The notes under the pieces are model-generated. The model made no database searches. It had not been told where the DNA came from and saw only the letters and a list, made by a program, of their open reading frames with translations. A program made the position numbers and the translations under genes. This document shows positions 8,947 to 18,104 of a DNA stretch of 60,114 nucleotides, piece after piece. The stretch covers positions 1-60,114 of the forward strand of contig JAFSFH010000005.1 of assembly GCA_017435305.1 (NCBI GenBank). Direction: 5' to 3'. How positions within the stretch are numbered: position 1 is the stretch's first letter; each line of letters begins with the position of its first letter. Source of the DNA: Clostridia bacterium (GTDB lineage: Bacteria > Bacillota_A > Clostridia > Oscillospirales > Acutalibacteraceae).

Positions 8947-9834
8947 ATGAAAAAGACCAAACTGTTGTCTCTGCTGCTGGCGGCTCTGCTGCTGTGCGGC
9001 TGCCTGACCGCCTGCGGTGAAAAGGAGCCGGAGGCGGAGGTGAGCGGTAATCCCGCCGTCACCGACGTGTACGCCGATAAGGACTACGGCTTCCAGCAGG
9101 AGATGCCTGCCGAGGGCGATACCGTCGCCATTATGCACACCAACAAGGGTGACATCTGCATCCGCTTCTTCCCCGAGGCGGCACCCAAGGCGGTGGAGAA
9201 TTTTACCACCCACGCCAAGAACGGCTATTACGACGGTCTGACCTTCCACCGCGTCATTAAGGACTTTATGATCCAGGGCGGCGACCCCGATGGCACCGGC
9301 GCCGGCGGCAAGAGCATCTGGGGCGATTCCTTTGAGGACGAGTTTGATAAAAAGCTGCTGAATATCCGCGGCTCCTTGGTGATGGCCAACAGCGGTCCCA
9401 ACACCAACGGCAGCCAGTTCTTTATCAACCAGGCCGGTCCCACCGGCAAGACGGCGGAGGAGATTGCCGCCCAGTACGACTATAACACCATGCACACCCA
9501 GATGGTGAATTACTACGACCAGTACGTGCAGTATTACGGCGAGCAGTTCACCACCATGTATCCCACGGCGGACTCCTTTATCGAGGCCAACGGCGGCATC
9601 AGCCCCGACAGCCGACTGGTGCCCGACGAGGTGTGGGACCTGTACGCCAAGGTGGGCGGTAACGTCCACCTGGACGGCGCCTGGCGCCAGAGCGGCGGTC
9701 ATACCGTGTTCGGTCAGGTGTACGAGGGTATGGATATCGTGGACACCATCGCCGCGGTAGAGACCGACGAGAACGATAAGCCCACCAAGAACGTGATCAT
9801 CAAGTCCATTGAGATCACCACCTACAAGAAGTAA
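8947..9834 (+). CDS. Cyclophilin-type peptidyl-prolyl isomerase, lipoprotein
   Basis: This 295-residue protein starts with a lipoprotein signal (KKTK, hydrophobic core, LTAC lipobox at about residue 24), so it should be anchored outside the membrane and assist folding of exported proteins. The cyclophilin domain from about residue 60 has [15 protein letters not shown] and NGSQFFINQ. It includes an insertion of about 70 residues rich in Tyr and Gln between the two halves, larger than in the cytoplasmic paralogue at 7821. A tandem pair of cytoplasmic and exported cyclophilins implies duplication. AAAGGAG precedes the ATG. Confidence 0.93.
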   Translation: MKKTKLLSLLLAALLLCGCLTACGEKEPEAEVSGNPAVTDVYADKDYGFQQEMPAEGDTVAIMHTNKGDICIRFFPEAAPKAVENFTTHAKNGYYDGLTFHRVIKDFMIQGGDPDGTGAGGKSIWGDSFEDEFDKKLLNIRGSLVMANSGPNTNGSQFFINQAGPTGKTAEEIAAQYDYNTMHTQMVNYYDQYVQYYGEQFTTMYPTADSFIEANGGISPDSRLVPDEVWDLYAKVGGNVHLDGAWRQSGGHTVFGQVYEGMDIVDTIAAVETDENDKPTKNVIIKSIEITTYKK

Positions 9835-9858
9835 TTTTCCAGGAGAGGAGGAGCCGCC

Positions 9859-10626
9859 GTGACGGTTACCGTACAGGGTCGCACCGTGTCCTATATCGAC
9901 ACCGACCCCATAAATGAGAATAACCGCCCCACGGTGCTGTTTCTCCACGGTTGGGGCGCCCCCGCCGACACCTATCGGCTGATGCTGGACCATCTGGGCA
10001 CCTATTGTCGGGTGGTGGCACCCGACCTGCCCGGCTTCGGCGGCTCTGCCGAGCCGGAGACGGCTTGGTGCGTGGACGATTACGTTAAGTGGACGGTGGA
10101 TTTCGCCGCCGCGCTGGGTCTGACGCGGGTGGTGCTGATGAACCACTCCTTCGGCGGTCGTATCAGCATTAAGCTGTTGGCAAAGCGTCCTCTGCCCTTT
10201 GAGGTAAGTCGCGCGGTGTTTATGGACGCCGCCGGCATCCTGCCGAAGAGGGGCATTAAATACTATGCCAAGGTGTATAGCTACAAGCTGATGAAAAAGC
10301 TGTTTCCCAAGTTGGCGGCGAAACGGCAGGGCAAGGTGGGCTCGGCGGACTATCGCAACGCCAGCCCCCTGATGCGTCAGACTATGGTGAAATGCATCAA
10401 CGAGGATCTGACCCACCTGCTGAAGGACAACCCCGTGTCCACCCTGCTGATTTGGGGCTCGGCGGATACCGCCACCCCCCTGTCCGACGGACAGAAGATG
10501 GAACAGCTGATTCCCGATGCGGGTCTGGTGGTGCTGGAGGGGGCAGGGCACTTTGCCTTTGCCCAGCAGTGGGGTCTGTGCAGCCGCGTACTGGATTCGT
10601 TCCTAAAACCGAAGGGTGAGGTGTGA
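9859..10626 (+). CDS. Alpha/beta-fold hydrolase
   Basis: This 255-residue protein has the alpha/beta-hydrolase signature. The oxyanion strand is FLHGWGAP, the nucleophile elbow is NHSFGGR (the usual first Gly is replaced by Asn, the Ser is intact), the acid lies near GSADTATP and the catalytic His is in GAGHFAF. There is no signal peptide. Substrate is unknown; esterase, lipase or C-C hydrolase are all possible. The start is GTG at 9859 behind GGAGAGGAGG. It lies in the operon just before the MurF-like gene, whose start is 3-9 bases around its stop. Confidence 0.85.
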   Translation: MTVTVQGRTVSYIDTDPINENNRPTVLFLHGWGAPADTYRLMLDHLGTYCRVVAPDLPGFGGSAEPETAWCVDDYVKWTVDFAAALGLTRVVLMNHSFGGRISIKLLAKRPLPFEVSRAVFMDAAGILPKRGIKYYAKVYSYKLMKKLFPKLAAKRQGKVGSADYRNASPLMRQTMVKCINEDLTHLLKDNPVSTLLIWGSADTATPLSDGQKMEQLIPDAGLVVLEGAGHFAFAQQWGLCSRVLDSFLKPKGEV

Positions 10627-10628
10627 GT

Positions 10629-12182
10629 ATGGATTTGTGGATGAAGGTGGCAATGCTGCTGGCGGCTGTGCTGAACTTTGCGGTGCAGGCGGTGTATTTC
10701 ACCCATATGCTGCAGCTGAATTCCTACCGCCCCGAACGGTATAAAAAATGGTGTCTTGAGAACGATAAAAAGCTGGTGAATATTCCCCGTATGCTGCCCT
10801 TTGTGTGCGTGCTGCTGTTGTGGCTGGACGGACGGGTGGCGTCGTGGATCATGTACGCCGCGGGCGCGGTGATCCTGCTGGTGACCGCCCTGCTGAATTG
10901 GCCTAAGAAGGCGAAGAAGCCTTTGGTGGTCACCGCCCGCGTCAAGCGGCTGTTCGTCACCCAGGGCATCCTCTGCGCCGGTCTGTGCGCCCTGCTGTTC
11001 CTGTGGCCGCCCCGTGGTCTGGCCTTTGTGGGTCTGGGCAGCGTGGTGGTGTGGCTGTTCACCGGTGTGGCGAATCTCATCAACACCCCCTTGGAGAATC
11101 ATTTCGCCAAGGGCTTTGTTAAGGACGCTGCCCGTCGTCTGGCGGCGATGCCGGATCTGACGGTGGTGGGTATCACCGGCAGCTACGGCAAGACCAGCGT
11201 TAAGAATTATCTGAACGCTCTGCTGTCGGTGCGGTATAACGTGCTGATGACCCCCGGCAGCTACAATACCACTATGGGCGTGGTGCGTACCGTCCGTGAG
11301 ATGCTCCGCCCCTCCCATCAGGTGTTTATCGCCGAAATGGGCGCCAAGCAGGCAGGGGATATTAAGGAGATCTGCGATCTGGTGCACCCCACCTACGGCA
11401 TCATCACCTCTATTGGAGAACAGCATCTGGAGACCTTCGGCTCGGTGGAGAATATTATCGCCACCAAGTTTGAATTGGCGGATGCCATTCCCCAGGACGG
11501 TGCCGCCATCCTTAACTACGACAACGAATACATTCGGTCCCGTGCGGTTACCGTGCCCACCGTCACCTACGGCGGGGCGGACAGCGGAGCGGGCTACCGT
11601 TACAGCGATATGACGGTGGACGTCCACGGCTGTCAGTTCACCCTGACCGCCCCCGACGGCGAGAGCTGCCGCTACACCACCCACCTGCTGGGCGGTCACA
11701 ACATTCAGAATCTGGCCGGCTGTATGGCGCTGGCACACACCCTGGGCATCCCGCTCAAGGAGATGGTGTACCCCGTCCGCCTGCTCAAGCCGGTGGAGCA
11801 CCGCCTGCAGCTGCTCCCTAACGGCTACATTGACGACGCCTACAATTCCAACCCTGCGGGCTTCCGCAGCGCGCTGGATACCCTGGCGGCCTTTTCTGCG
11901 CAGCGGATTCTGGTCACCCCGGGTATGGTGGAGCTGGGCGACCGTCAGGACGCCCTCAACCGCGACCTGGGCGAGTACGCCGCCACCCGCTGCGACTATG
12001 CCGTGCTGGTGGGGCTCAAGCAGGCGCCCCCGCTGAAAGAGGGTCTGCTGGCGGGCGGCTTCCCCGAGGAGCGCATCTTCGTGGCCGCTACCCTCACCGA
12101 GGGATTGAATTTCGTCAACAACCTGCCCCGTGAGGGGGAGCGCATCGTTCTGTTGGAGAACGATTTGCCCGACAATTTCTAA
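10629..12182 (+). CDS. MurF-like Mur ligase with N-terminal membrane segments
   Basis: The 517-residue protein has about 120 N-terminal residues with four hydrophobic helices. A Mur-ligase core follows: P-loop GITGSYGKTSVKN near residue 185, EMGAKQAGDIKE, ITSIGEQHLETFGS and, in the C-terminal domain, DDAYNSNPAG. MurF joins D-Ala-D-Ala to UDP-MurNAc-tripeptide. The domain order and downstream ddl support this role, but the membrane part makes it an unusual form and a related amide ligase is possible. ATG 10629 is preferred over GTG 10623 because GGTGAGG is at better spacing. Confidence 0.8.
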   Translation: MDLWMKVAMLLAAVLNFAVQAVYFTHMLQLNSYRPERYKKWCLENDKKLVNIPRMLPFVCVLLLWLDGRVASWIMYAAGAVILLVTALLNWPKKAKKPLVVTARVKRLFVTQGILCAGLCALLFLWPPRGLAFVGLGSVVVWLFTGVANLINTPLENHFAKGFVKDAARRLAAMPDLTVVGITGSYGKTSVKNYLNALLSVRYNVLMTPGSYNTTMGVVRTVREMLRPSHQVFIAEMGAKQAGDIKEICDLVHPTYGIITSIGEQHLETFGSVENIIATKFELADAIPQDGAAILNYDNEYIRSRAVTVPTVTYGGADSGAGYRYSDMTVDVHGCQFTLTAPDGESCRYTTHLLGGHNIQNLAGCMALAHTLGIPLKEMVYPVRLLKPVEHRLQLLPNGYIDDAYNSNPAGFRSALDTLAAFSAQRILVTPGMVELGDRQDALNRDLGEYAATRCDYAVLVGLKQAPPLKEGLLAGGFPEERIFVAATLTEGLNFVNNLPREGERIVLLENDLPDNF

Positions 12183-12197
12183 TAGGAGGCAAAGAAT

Positions 12198-13391
12198 ATG
12201 AAAACCAGAGTTGCAGTCATCATCGGCGGTCACAGCGTGGAGCACGAGGTGTCCATCATCTCGGGTCTGCAGGCGCTGAACGCCCTGAATAAGGATAAGT
12301 ACGAGGCGTTCCCGCTGTACATTTCCAAGGATAATTGCTTCTACGTGGGTGAGAACCTGCGTGAGATCGCCTCCTATCGGGATATGCCCACCTGCCTGAA
12401 GAATGCCACCCGCGTGCTGCCGGTGCCCGGCGAGCAGGGGGTGGAGCTGGTGCGCTATCCCATGAAGAAGTTCGGCAACAATACCGTCGCCGCCTTTGAC
12501 GTGGCGATTCCCGTGGTGCACGGCACCAACGTGGAGGACGGCACCCTGATGGGTTATCTGGAGATGTTGGGCGTGCCCTACGCCTCCTGCGACGTGACCT
12601 CCTCCGCCCTGGGTATGGATAAGTTCGCTATGAAGGGCGTGCTGGCGCAGGCCGGCATCCCCGTGCTGACCGCCCGTCAGTACAGCGGCAAGCAGTACGC
12701 CGTGGACAGCGAAGCGGTGCTCTGCGAGATCGAGTCGACCATCGGCTATCCCGTTATTGTCAAGCCCGTCAACTTGGGCTCCTCCGTGGGCATCTCCAAG
12801 GCGAAGGATCGCGCCCAATTGGTGGATGCTATGGATCTGGCGGTGTCCTTCTCCTCCCGTGTGCTGGTGGAGCGGGCGGTGCCCAACCTGCGGGAGATCA
12901 ACTGCTCGGTGCTGGGCGATTACGAGACCGCCCGTGCCTCTGCCTGTGAGGAGCCGCTGAATGCGGAGGACATCCTCACCTTTGGCGATAAGTACCTGTC
13001 CGGTGGCGGCGGTAAATCCGGCGGCTCCAAGGGTATGACCGATCTTAAGCGCCGTTGCCCTGCGGAATTGCCCGAGGGTATGACCGAGCAGGTGCAGGAG
13101 CTGGCGGTCAAGACCTTTAAGGCGTTGGGTTGCCTGGGTGTGGCCCGCATCGACTTCCTCAACGATAAGGAGACCGGCGAATTGTGGGTCAATGAGATCA
13201 ACACCATCCCCGGCTCTTTGTCCTTCTACCTGTGGCAGGAGGTGGGCGTGTCCTTTGACGCCCTGATGGATGAGCTGGTGAGCCTGGCGTTTAAGCGCCA
13301 GCGTGAGCGGGAGGCGCTGACCTTCACTTACGAGAGCAACATCCTCTCCGGCACCACCTTCGGCACCAAGGGCAGCAAGGGTAAGGCGTAA
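12198..13391 (+). CDS. ddl: D-alanine--D-alanine ligase
   Basis: This 397-residue ATP-grasp enzyme makes D-Ala-D-Ala for peptidoglycan. Visible are IIGGHSVEHEVSIISG at the N-terminus, the Lys/Gly-rich KPVNLGSSVGISKA, KYLSGGGG and the catalytic EINTIPGS. After NTIPG the sequence is SLSFYLW rather than the usual MTxxSLxP, and a Gly/Ser-rich insertion follows KYLSGG. The protein is therefore a divergent Ddl, and D-Ala-D-X specificity cannot be fixed from this. TAGGAGG precedes the ATG by 8 bases. It is last in the operon after the MurF-like gene, giving consecutive steps of one pathway. Confidence 0.88.
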   Translation: MKTRVAVIIGGHSVEHEVSIISGLQALNALNKDKYEAFPLYISKDNCFYVGENLREIASYRDMPTCLKNATRVLPVPGEQGVELVRYPMKKFGNNTVAAFDVAIPVVHGTNVEDGTLMGYLEMLGVPYASCDVTSSALGMDKFAMKGVLAQAGIPVLTARQYSGKQYAVDSEAVLCEIESTIGYPVIVKPVNLGSSVGISKAKDRAQLVDAMDLAVSFSSRVLVERAVPNLREINCSVLGDYETARASACEEPLNAEDILTFGDKYLSGGGGKSGGSKGMTDLKRRCPAELPEGMTEQVQELAVKTFKALGCLGVARIDFLNDKETGELWVNEINTIPGSLSFYLWQEVGVSFDALMDELVSLAFKRQREREALTFTYESNILSGTTFGTKGSKGKA

Positions 13392-13400
13392 ATAAAAACA

Positions 13401-13432
13401 AAAATCCCCGACCATCGGTCGGGGATTTTTTA
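13401..13432 (+). terminator. ddl operon terminator
   Basis: ATCCCCGACC/GGTCGGGGAT stem with a 3-base loop and T-run. Confidence 0.92.
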
Positions 13433-13447
13433 GTTGTGCAGGATTAT

Positions 13448-13642
13448 AGAAAAGGCCCCCTTGTGTAAAGGGGGCTCCGCCGCAGGCGGTGGGGGATTGT
13501 CAACGGGTCGATGTGGGCATCGACCCCTACAATTTCACACCAACCTCGCCTAGAGACCGTAGGGGCTGGCCTCCCGGACCGCCCGTTAGCCTCCCTCACC
13601 GAGGGAGGTGGATTTCGCCGCAAGGCGAAAGACGGAGGGAGT
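13448..13642. repeat. Composite of three intergenic palindromic repeats
   Basis: In order: a GGCCCCCTTGTGTAAAGGGGGC...GGGGGATTGT copy, a GGGTCGATG/CATCGACCC copy with CCCTAC, and a CCTCCCT/AGGGAGG copy with a TTTCGCC/GGCGAAA inner stem. No gene is visible. Confidence 0.8.
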
Positions 13643-13680
13643 TTGACGGGACGTCGCTTTGCTACTCTGTGCCCTTCCGA

Positions 13681-13719
13681 AAAAAACAGACCTCTGCACA
13701 CCGCAGAGGTCTGTTTTTC
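13681..13719. terminator. Bidirectional terminator
   Basis: AACAGACCTCTGC/GCAGAGGTCTGTT stem with A-run and T-run on opposite sides. It ends the minus-strand ABC operon and can stop plus-strand read-through. Confidence 0.9.
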
Positions 13720-13727
13720 TAAAGTCT

Positions 13728-15668
13728 TTATTCCAATTCAAAGGCACCGGTGTACAGCTGATAATAGGTACCCTTTTGAGCCAGCAGGCTCTCGTGGTCG
13801 CCCCGCTCGATGATGCGACCGTGCTCCAGCACCATAATCACGTCCGCGTCCATAATGGTGGACAGACGGTGGGCGATGACGAACACCGTGCGTCCCTCCA
13901 TCAGCTTATCCATACCGCGGCTGACGATGGCCTCGGTGCGGGTGTCGATGGAGCTGGTGGCCTCATCCAGAATCAGACAGGGCGGGTCGGCCACCGCTGC
14001 ACGGGCGATGGCGATCATCTGCCGCTGACCCTGGGACAGGTTGGCACCGTTATTGGTCAGCAGGGTATCGTATCCCTGGGGCAGGCGGCGGATAAAGTCG
14101 TCCGCGCCCACCAGCTTGGCGGCCTCGCGGCACTGGTCGTCGGTGGCCTCCAGGTTGCCGTAGCGGATATTATCCATCACGGTGCCGGTGAACAGGTTGG
14201 TCTCCTGCAGCACGATGCCCAGAGAGCGGCGCAGGTCGGCCTTTTTGATCTTATTGATGTTGATACCGTCGTACCGTACCTTACCGTCCGCGATGTCGTA
14301 GAATCGGTTGATCAGGTTGGTGATGGTGGTCTTGCCGGCGCCGGTGGCGCCCACAAAGGCCACCTTCTGACCGGGCTCGGCGTACACCGACACGTCGTGC
14401 AGCACCGGCTTGCCCTCTTCATAGGCAAAGTCCACCTCGGTCAGCCGCACGTCACCCTGCAGGGGGGTGTAGGTGAGGGTGCCGTCCTCGTGGGGGTGCT
14501 TCCACGCCCAGTGACCGGTGCGCTTAACGCTCTCGGTGATGGTGCCGTCGGGGGCGATGTTGGCACGCACCAGCGACACGTAGCCGTCGTCCACCTCAGG
14601 CTCGGTGTCCATCAGCTCAAACAGGCGCTCGGCGCCCGCCAGACCCATGGCGATGTGGTTGATCTGCTGGGATACCTGGTTCACGCTACCGGTGAACTGC
14701 TTGGTCATATTGAGGAAGGGTACCACAATGGAGATGGAGAAGGCGGTGAAGCCACCCAGACTGATATTGGGGGTGTGGGATACCAGGAACAGGCCGCCGA
14801 TCATGGCACAGGCCACGTACAGCACGTTGCCGATGTTCATCACGATGGGACCCAGCGTATTGGCATAGGTGTGTGCCCTGAAGCTGTCCTCGTACAGCGC
14901 CTCGTTGAGGGCGTCAAAGTCCTCCTGCGCCTCGTCCTCGTGGCAGAACACCTTGACCACCCGCTGACCGTTCATCATCTCCTGGATGAAGCCCTCGGTG
15001 CGACCCACGGCCTGCTGCTGACGGACAAAGAACTTGGCGGAGCCGCCGCCGATCTTTTTGGACACGAAGAACATGGCCACCACGCCCAGCAGCACCACCA
15101 GCGTCATCAGCACGCTGTAGTACAGCATAATGAACAGCACCGTCACCACCACGATACCGGCCTGCATCAGACTGGGGAGAGACTGGGAGATAAGCTGGCG
15201 CAGGGTATCGATGTCGTTGGTGTAGTGGCTCATAATGTCGCCGTGCTTGTGGGTGTCAAAGTACTTGATGGGCAGATTCTGCATGCCGTCGAACATCTTG
15301 CACCGCATCTTGCTGAGAAAGCCCTGGGTAATATAGGCCATCAGCTGGGACTGTAGCACCGTCAGCAGAATGGATACCAGATACAGACCGATGAGCATAC
15401 CGATCAGCGGCATAATCTGGGGCAGTGCCTGCTCCCAGGTGGCGTGGTTTTTCAGGCTTTGCTCGATGACGTCCAGAATATTCTTGGTGAAAACAGACGG
15501 GATGGCGTTGATGACGGCGGCGAAGATGATGCAGAATACCACCACGGGGATCAAGCGGGGATAGAAGGAATAGAGCAGTTTGAGCACGCGGGGGAGGGTC
15601 TCCTTTTTCACCTTGGGACGGGGACCCATGGGACCCCGTCGACCGGGACCGTTCATAGGCTTACTCAT
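13728..15668 (-). CDS. ABC transporter, fused permease/ATPase (second half of exporter pair)
   Basis: This 646-residue half-transporter has a type IV ABC exporter fold: six membrane helices in residues about 35-350, then an ATPase with Walker A GATGAGKTT, signature LSQGQRQM, Walker B CLILDEATSS and the H-loop IAHRLS. Upstream of the ATPase is a linker of about 35 extra residues. The N-terminus is Pro/Gly/Arg-rich. ATG 15668 is chosen because AGAGGGGG precedes it. It overlaps the stop of the partner gene by 8 bases, so the two should form a heterodimer exporting drugs, peptides or lipids. Substrate unknown. Confidence 0.9.
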   Translation of the reverse strand: MSKPMNGPGRRGPMGPRPKVKKETLPRVLKLLYSFYPRLIPVVVFCIIFAAVINAIPSVFTKNILDVIEQSLKNHATWEQALPQIMPLIGMLIGLYLVSILLTVLQSQLMAYITQGFLSKMRCKMFDGMQNLPIKYFDTHKHGDIMSHYTNDIDTLRQLISQSLPSLMQAGIVVVTVLFIMLYYSVLMTLVVLLGVVAMFFVSKKIGGGSAKFFVRQQQAVGRTEGFIQEMMNGQRVVKVFCHEDEAQEDFDALNEALYEDSFRAHTYANTLGPIVMNIGNVLYVACAMIGGLFLVSHTPNISLGGFTAFSISIVVPFLNMTKQFTGSVNQVSQQINHIAMGLAGAERLFELMDTEPEVDDGYVSLVRANIAPDGTITESVKRTGHWAWKHPHEDGTLTYTPLQGDVRLTEVDFAYEEGKPVLHDVSVYAEPGQKVAFVGATGAGKTTITNLINRFYDIADGKVRYDGININKIKKADLRRSLGIVLQETNLFTGTVMDNIRYGNLEATDDQCREAAKLVGADDFIRRLPQGYDTLLTNNGANLSQGQRQMIAIARAAVADPPCLILDEATSSIDTRTEAIVSRGMDKLMEGRTVFVIAHRLSTIMDADVIMVLEHGRIIERGDHESLLAQKGTYYQLYTGAFELE

Positions 15669-17418
15669 GGTCGCCACCCCCTCTCGTCTGCTGGGTGTAG
15701 ATTTCCTTATACATCTCACAGCCGGTCATTAACTGATCGTGAGTGCCGGCGGCGATGATGCGACCGCCATCCATCATCAGGATCAGGTCGGCATCCTGCA
15801 CGGAGGCCACACGCTGGGCGATGATGATCTTGGTGGTTTCGGGGATATAGCTCTTGAATCCGGCGCGGATGAGGGCATCCGTGCGGGTGTCCACCGCGCT
15901 GGTGGAGTCGTCCAGAATCAGGATCTTCGGCTTTTTCAGCAGGGCGCGGGCGATACACAGACGCTGCTTCTGACCGCCGGACACGTTGGTGCCGCCCTGC
16001 TCGATGTGGGTGTCGTACCCCTCGGGGAAGGAGGCGACGAAGTCGTGGGCTTGAGCCAGCTTGCAGGCCTCCACCAGCTCCTCGTCGGTGGCGTCGGGGT
16101 TACCCCAGCGCAGGTTATCCTTGATGGTGCCGGCGAACAGCAGGTTCTTCTGCAGCACCATGGCCACGGCACCGCGCAGGGTGTCCATATCGTAGTCCCG
16201 CACGTCCACGCCGCCTACGGCGACCGAGCCCTCGGTGACGTCGTACAGACGGGGGATGAGCTGTACCAGTGTGGATTTGCTGGAGCCGGTACCGCCCAGC
16301 ACGCCCACCGTCATACCGGAGGCGATCTCCAGATCGATGTCGGACAGGGCGTAGTTCTCCGCCTTGGCGGAGTATTTGAAGTTCACGTTGCGGAAAGAAA
16401 TGGAGCCGTCCTTCACCTCGTATACGGGGTTTTCGGGGTTGTGGAGGGTGGATTCCTCACCCAGCACCTCACCGATACGCTTGATGGCCTCGGAGGAGAT
16501 GGTCAGGGTGACGTAGATCATGGACAGCATCATCAGCTGCATCAGCACCTGCATGCCGTAGGTCAGCATAGCCGAGATCTCGCCCACGCCGATGGGGGTG
16601 CCGTCAAAGGTGGTGCCGGTGCCGGAGATGATGAGAAAGGCACCCACCAGCAGCACGAACACCATATTGAAGTAACTGCAGAAACGCATCAGCGGCTCGT
16701 TGAGCACCACCAGGCGCTCCGCTCTGGTGAAGTCCTTACGGATGTCGTCCGAGGCGGCGTTGAATTTCTCTCGCTCGTAGTTTTCGCGGGAGAAGCCCTT
16801 GACCACACGGATGCCGCGGACGTTTTCCTCGATGGATTCGTTGAGTCGGTCGTATTTCTTGAATACCCGACGGAATGCGGGCATCGCCAGGCGGGCTACC
16901 GCCAGTAGACCGCCTGCCAGCAGAGGGATGATCACCACAAAGGCAAAGGCCAGGTTACCGCCCATGGTAAAGGCCATCACGGTGGAGAAGATCAGCAGCA
17001 GGGGGGCACGCACCGCGATGCGGATGAGCATCATATAGGACATCTGGGCGTTGTTGATGTCGGTGGTCATACGGGTCACCAGCGACGCGGAGGAGAATTT
17101 ATCCATATTCTCAAAGGAGAAGGTCTGGATTCTCCGAAATACGTCGTGACGCAGGTTTTTGGCAAAGCCGCAGGAGGCCTTGGCGCAGGTGTAGCCGGCG
17201 ATGGCGCCGCAGCACAGGGAGGCCACGGCCATGAGGATCAATTGGATACCGCTGCGGATGATGTCCTCCATCACGGCACCGTTCTGGACGCTGTTGATCA
17301 GCTGGGCGGCGGTGGCGGGGATAAAGCACTCGAGCACCGCCTCCAGCGCGATAAACAGCAGGGTGAGGAAGGTGGGGGCCTTATACTCCCGCACGCACCT
17401 CAACAGTCGTTTGTACAT
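15661..17418 (-). CDS. ABC transporter, fused permease/ATPase (first half of exporter pair)
   Basis: This 585-residue partner of the transporter at 13728 has a six-helix exporter domain (residues about 15-315) and an ATPase with Walker A GGTGSSKST, signature VSGGQKQR, Walker B ILILDDSTSA and a switch region IIAQRVAS. Two departures matter: the residue after Walker B is Asp rather than the catalytic Glu, and the H-loop His is Gln. That degenerate-site pattern is typical of heterodimeric exporters, where one ATP site is non-catalytic. The ATG at 17418 follows GAAAGAAGA. It is co-transcribed with the MarR gene upstream. Confidence 0.9.
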   Translation of the reverse strand: MYKRLLRCVREYKAPTFLTLLFIALEAVLECFIPATAAQLINSVQNGAVMEDIIRSGIQLILMAVASLCCGAIAGYTCAKASCGFAKNLRHDVFRRIQTFSFENMDKFSSASLVTRMTTDINNAQMSYMMLIRIAVRAPLLLIFSTVMAFTMGGNLAFAFVVIIPLLAGGLLAVARLAMPAFRRVFKKYDRLNESIEENVRGIRVVKGFSRENYEREKFNAASDDIRKDFTRAERLVVLNEPLMRFCSYFNMVFVLLVGAFLIISGTGTTFDGTPIGVGEISAMLTYGMQVLMQLMMLSMIYVTLTISSEAIKRIGEVLGEESTLHNPENPVYEVKDGSISFRNVNFKYSAKAENYALSDIDLEIASGMTVGVLGGTGSSKSTLVQLIPRLYDVTEGSVAVGGVDVRDYDMDTLRGAVAMVLQKNLLFAGTIKDNLRWGNPDATDEELVEACKLAQAHDFVASFPEGYDTHIEQGGTNVSGGQKQRLCIARALLKKPKILILDDSTSAVDTRTDALIRAGFKSYIPETTKIIIAQRVASVQDADLILMMDGGRIIAAGTHDQLMTGCEMYKEIYTQQTRGGGDHE

Positions 17419-17510
17419 AGGCATTCTTCTTTCTATAAAATTAAGGTTTGTACACGAACCTTGCCATTGCAATATGGCGCGGTCTATGGATCAATAAAAA
17501 TTTATTTTGA

Positions 17511-17957
17511 TTATGCGTCGCCGATAATATCCGCAGGAGGCCTTTTCAGCACCGCACGAATCTCCTTCGAGATGGTGGTGTACTCAATCAGGCGCTCCAT
17601 TCCGATGGCATCAATCAGTGTACTGATATCCTGACGAAAATTCTCGCGCAATTTTTGCACCGTTTTCGTTCCGGCCGCTGTGAGATGAACAACCACCGTG
17701 CGGCCATCCTCTTTTCCTGCATGACGGGAGATGAAACCACGTGTCTCCATCTTTTTGAGTAGGACAGCCACTCTGGCGGTGCTGACGTTCATGAATTTGC
17801 TGATAGAGCCGGCGGTCATGGGTGTGCCGGAATCGTATAGAAAGTTGAGCACCGCACCGATACCGGCGTTGGTTTCGTTGTGCTTTTTCATGAATTTGAC
17901 CGGATGGGATTCGTCCAGTAGTGTGATGATTTTACTAATTTCTTCCTGTGTAGCCAC
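17511..17957 (-). CDS. MarR-family transcriptional regulator
   Basis: This 148-residue winged-helix protein has the MarR DNA-binding core: MTAGSISKFMNVSTARV as helix-turn-helix, then KKMETRGFISR and the DGRTVVVHLTAAG wing. MarR proteins are usually ligand-responsive repressors. GTG start at 17957 behind a near-perfect AAAGGAGGTG. It is the first gene of an operon whose next two genes are a heterodimeric ABC exporter, so it probably represses its own operon through the palindrome at 17976-17988 until a drug-like ligand binds. The ligand is unknown. Confidence 0.92.
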   Translation of the reverse strand: MATQEEISKIITLLDESHPVKFMKKHNETNAGIGAVLNFLYDSGTPMTAGSISKFMNVSTARVAVLLKKMETRGFISRHAGKEDGRTVVVHLTAAGTKTVQKLRENFRQDISTLIDAIGMERLIEYTTISKEIRAVLKRPPADIIGDA

Positions 17958-17975
17958 GAGACACCTCCTTTATTG

Positions 17976-17988
17976 CTAACTAGGTTAG
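17976..17988. promoter_or_regulatory. Probable MarR operator
   Basis: CTAAC-TAG-GTTAG is a perfect 5-bp inverted repeat directly downstream of the -10 box of the marR promoter, covering the expected start point. Confidence 0.6.
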
Positions 17989-18017
17989 ATTATAGCATTT
18001 TGCAAAAAAAGTGTCAA
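17989..18017 (-). promoter_or_regulatory. Consensus sigma-A promoter of the marR-ABC operon
   Basis: On the minus strand, TTGACA (18017-18012), 17 bp, TATAAT (17994-17989). Both hexamers are perfect, as expected for a promoter held by a repressor. Confidence 0.9.
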
Positions 18018-18061
18018 GTTAAAACTGTAAATAAAAATGTAAAAATTGATGGGGTTGGTTA

Positions 18062-18094
18062 TAAAAAAGACAGCACAGCGTGAGCTGCGCTGTC
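18062..18094 (-). terminator. Terminator of the lacI-type gene
   Basis: GACAGCGCAGC/GCTGTGCTGTC hairpin followed by TTTTTT on the minus strand. Confidence 0.85.
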
Positions 18095-18104
18095 CCATAT
18101 CATT

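Noticed and set aside
10377..13415. A very long open frame on the minus strand opposite the hydrolase, MurF-like and ddl genes
   Set aside because: It is the mirror of GC-rich codon bias in the plus-strand genes. The product is a low-complexity His/Gln/Gly/Leu sequence without domains and has no ribosome site.
13659..17634. Plus-strand frames opposite the ABC exporter pair
   Set aside because: Shadows of two genes with full Walker and signature motifs.
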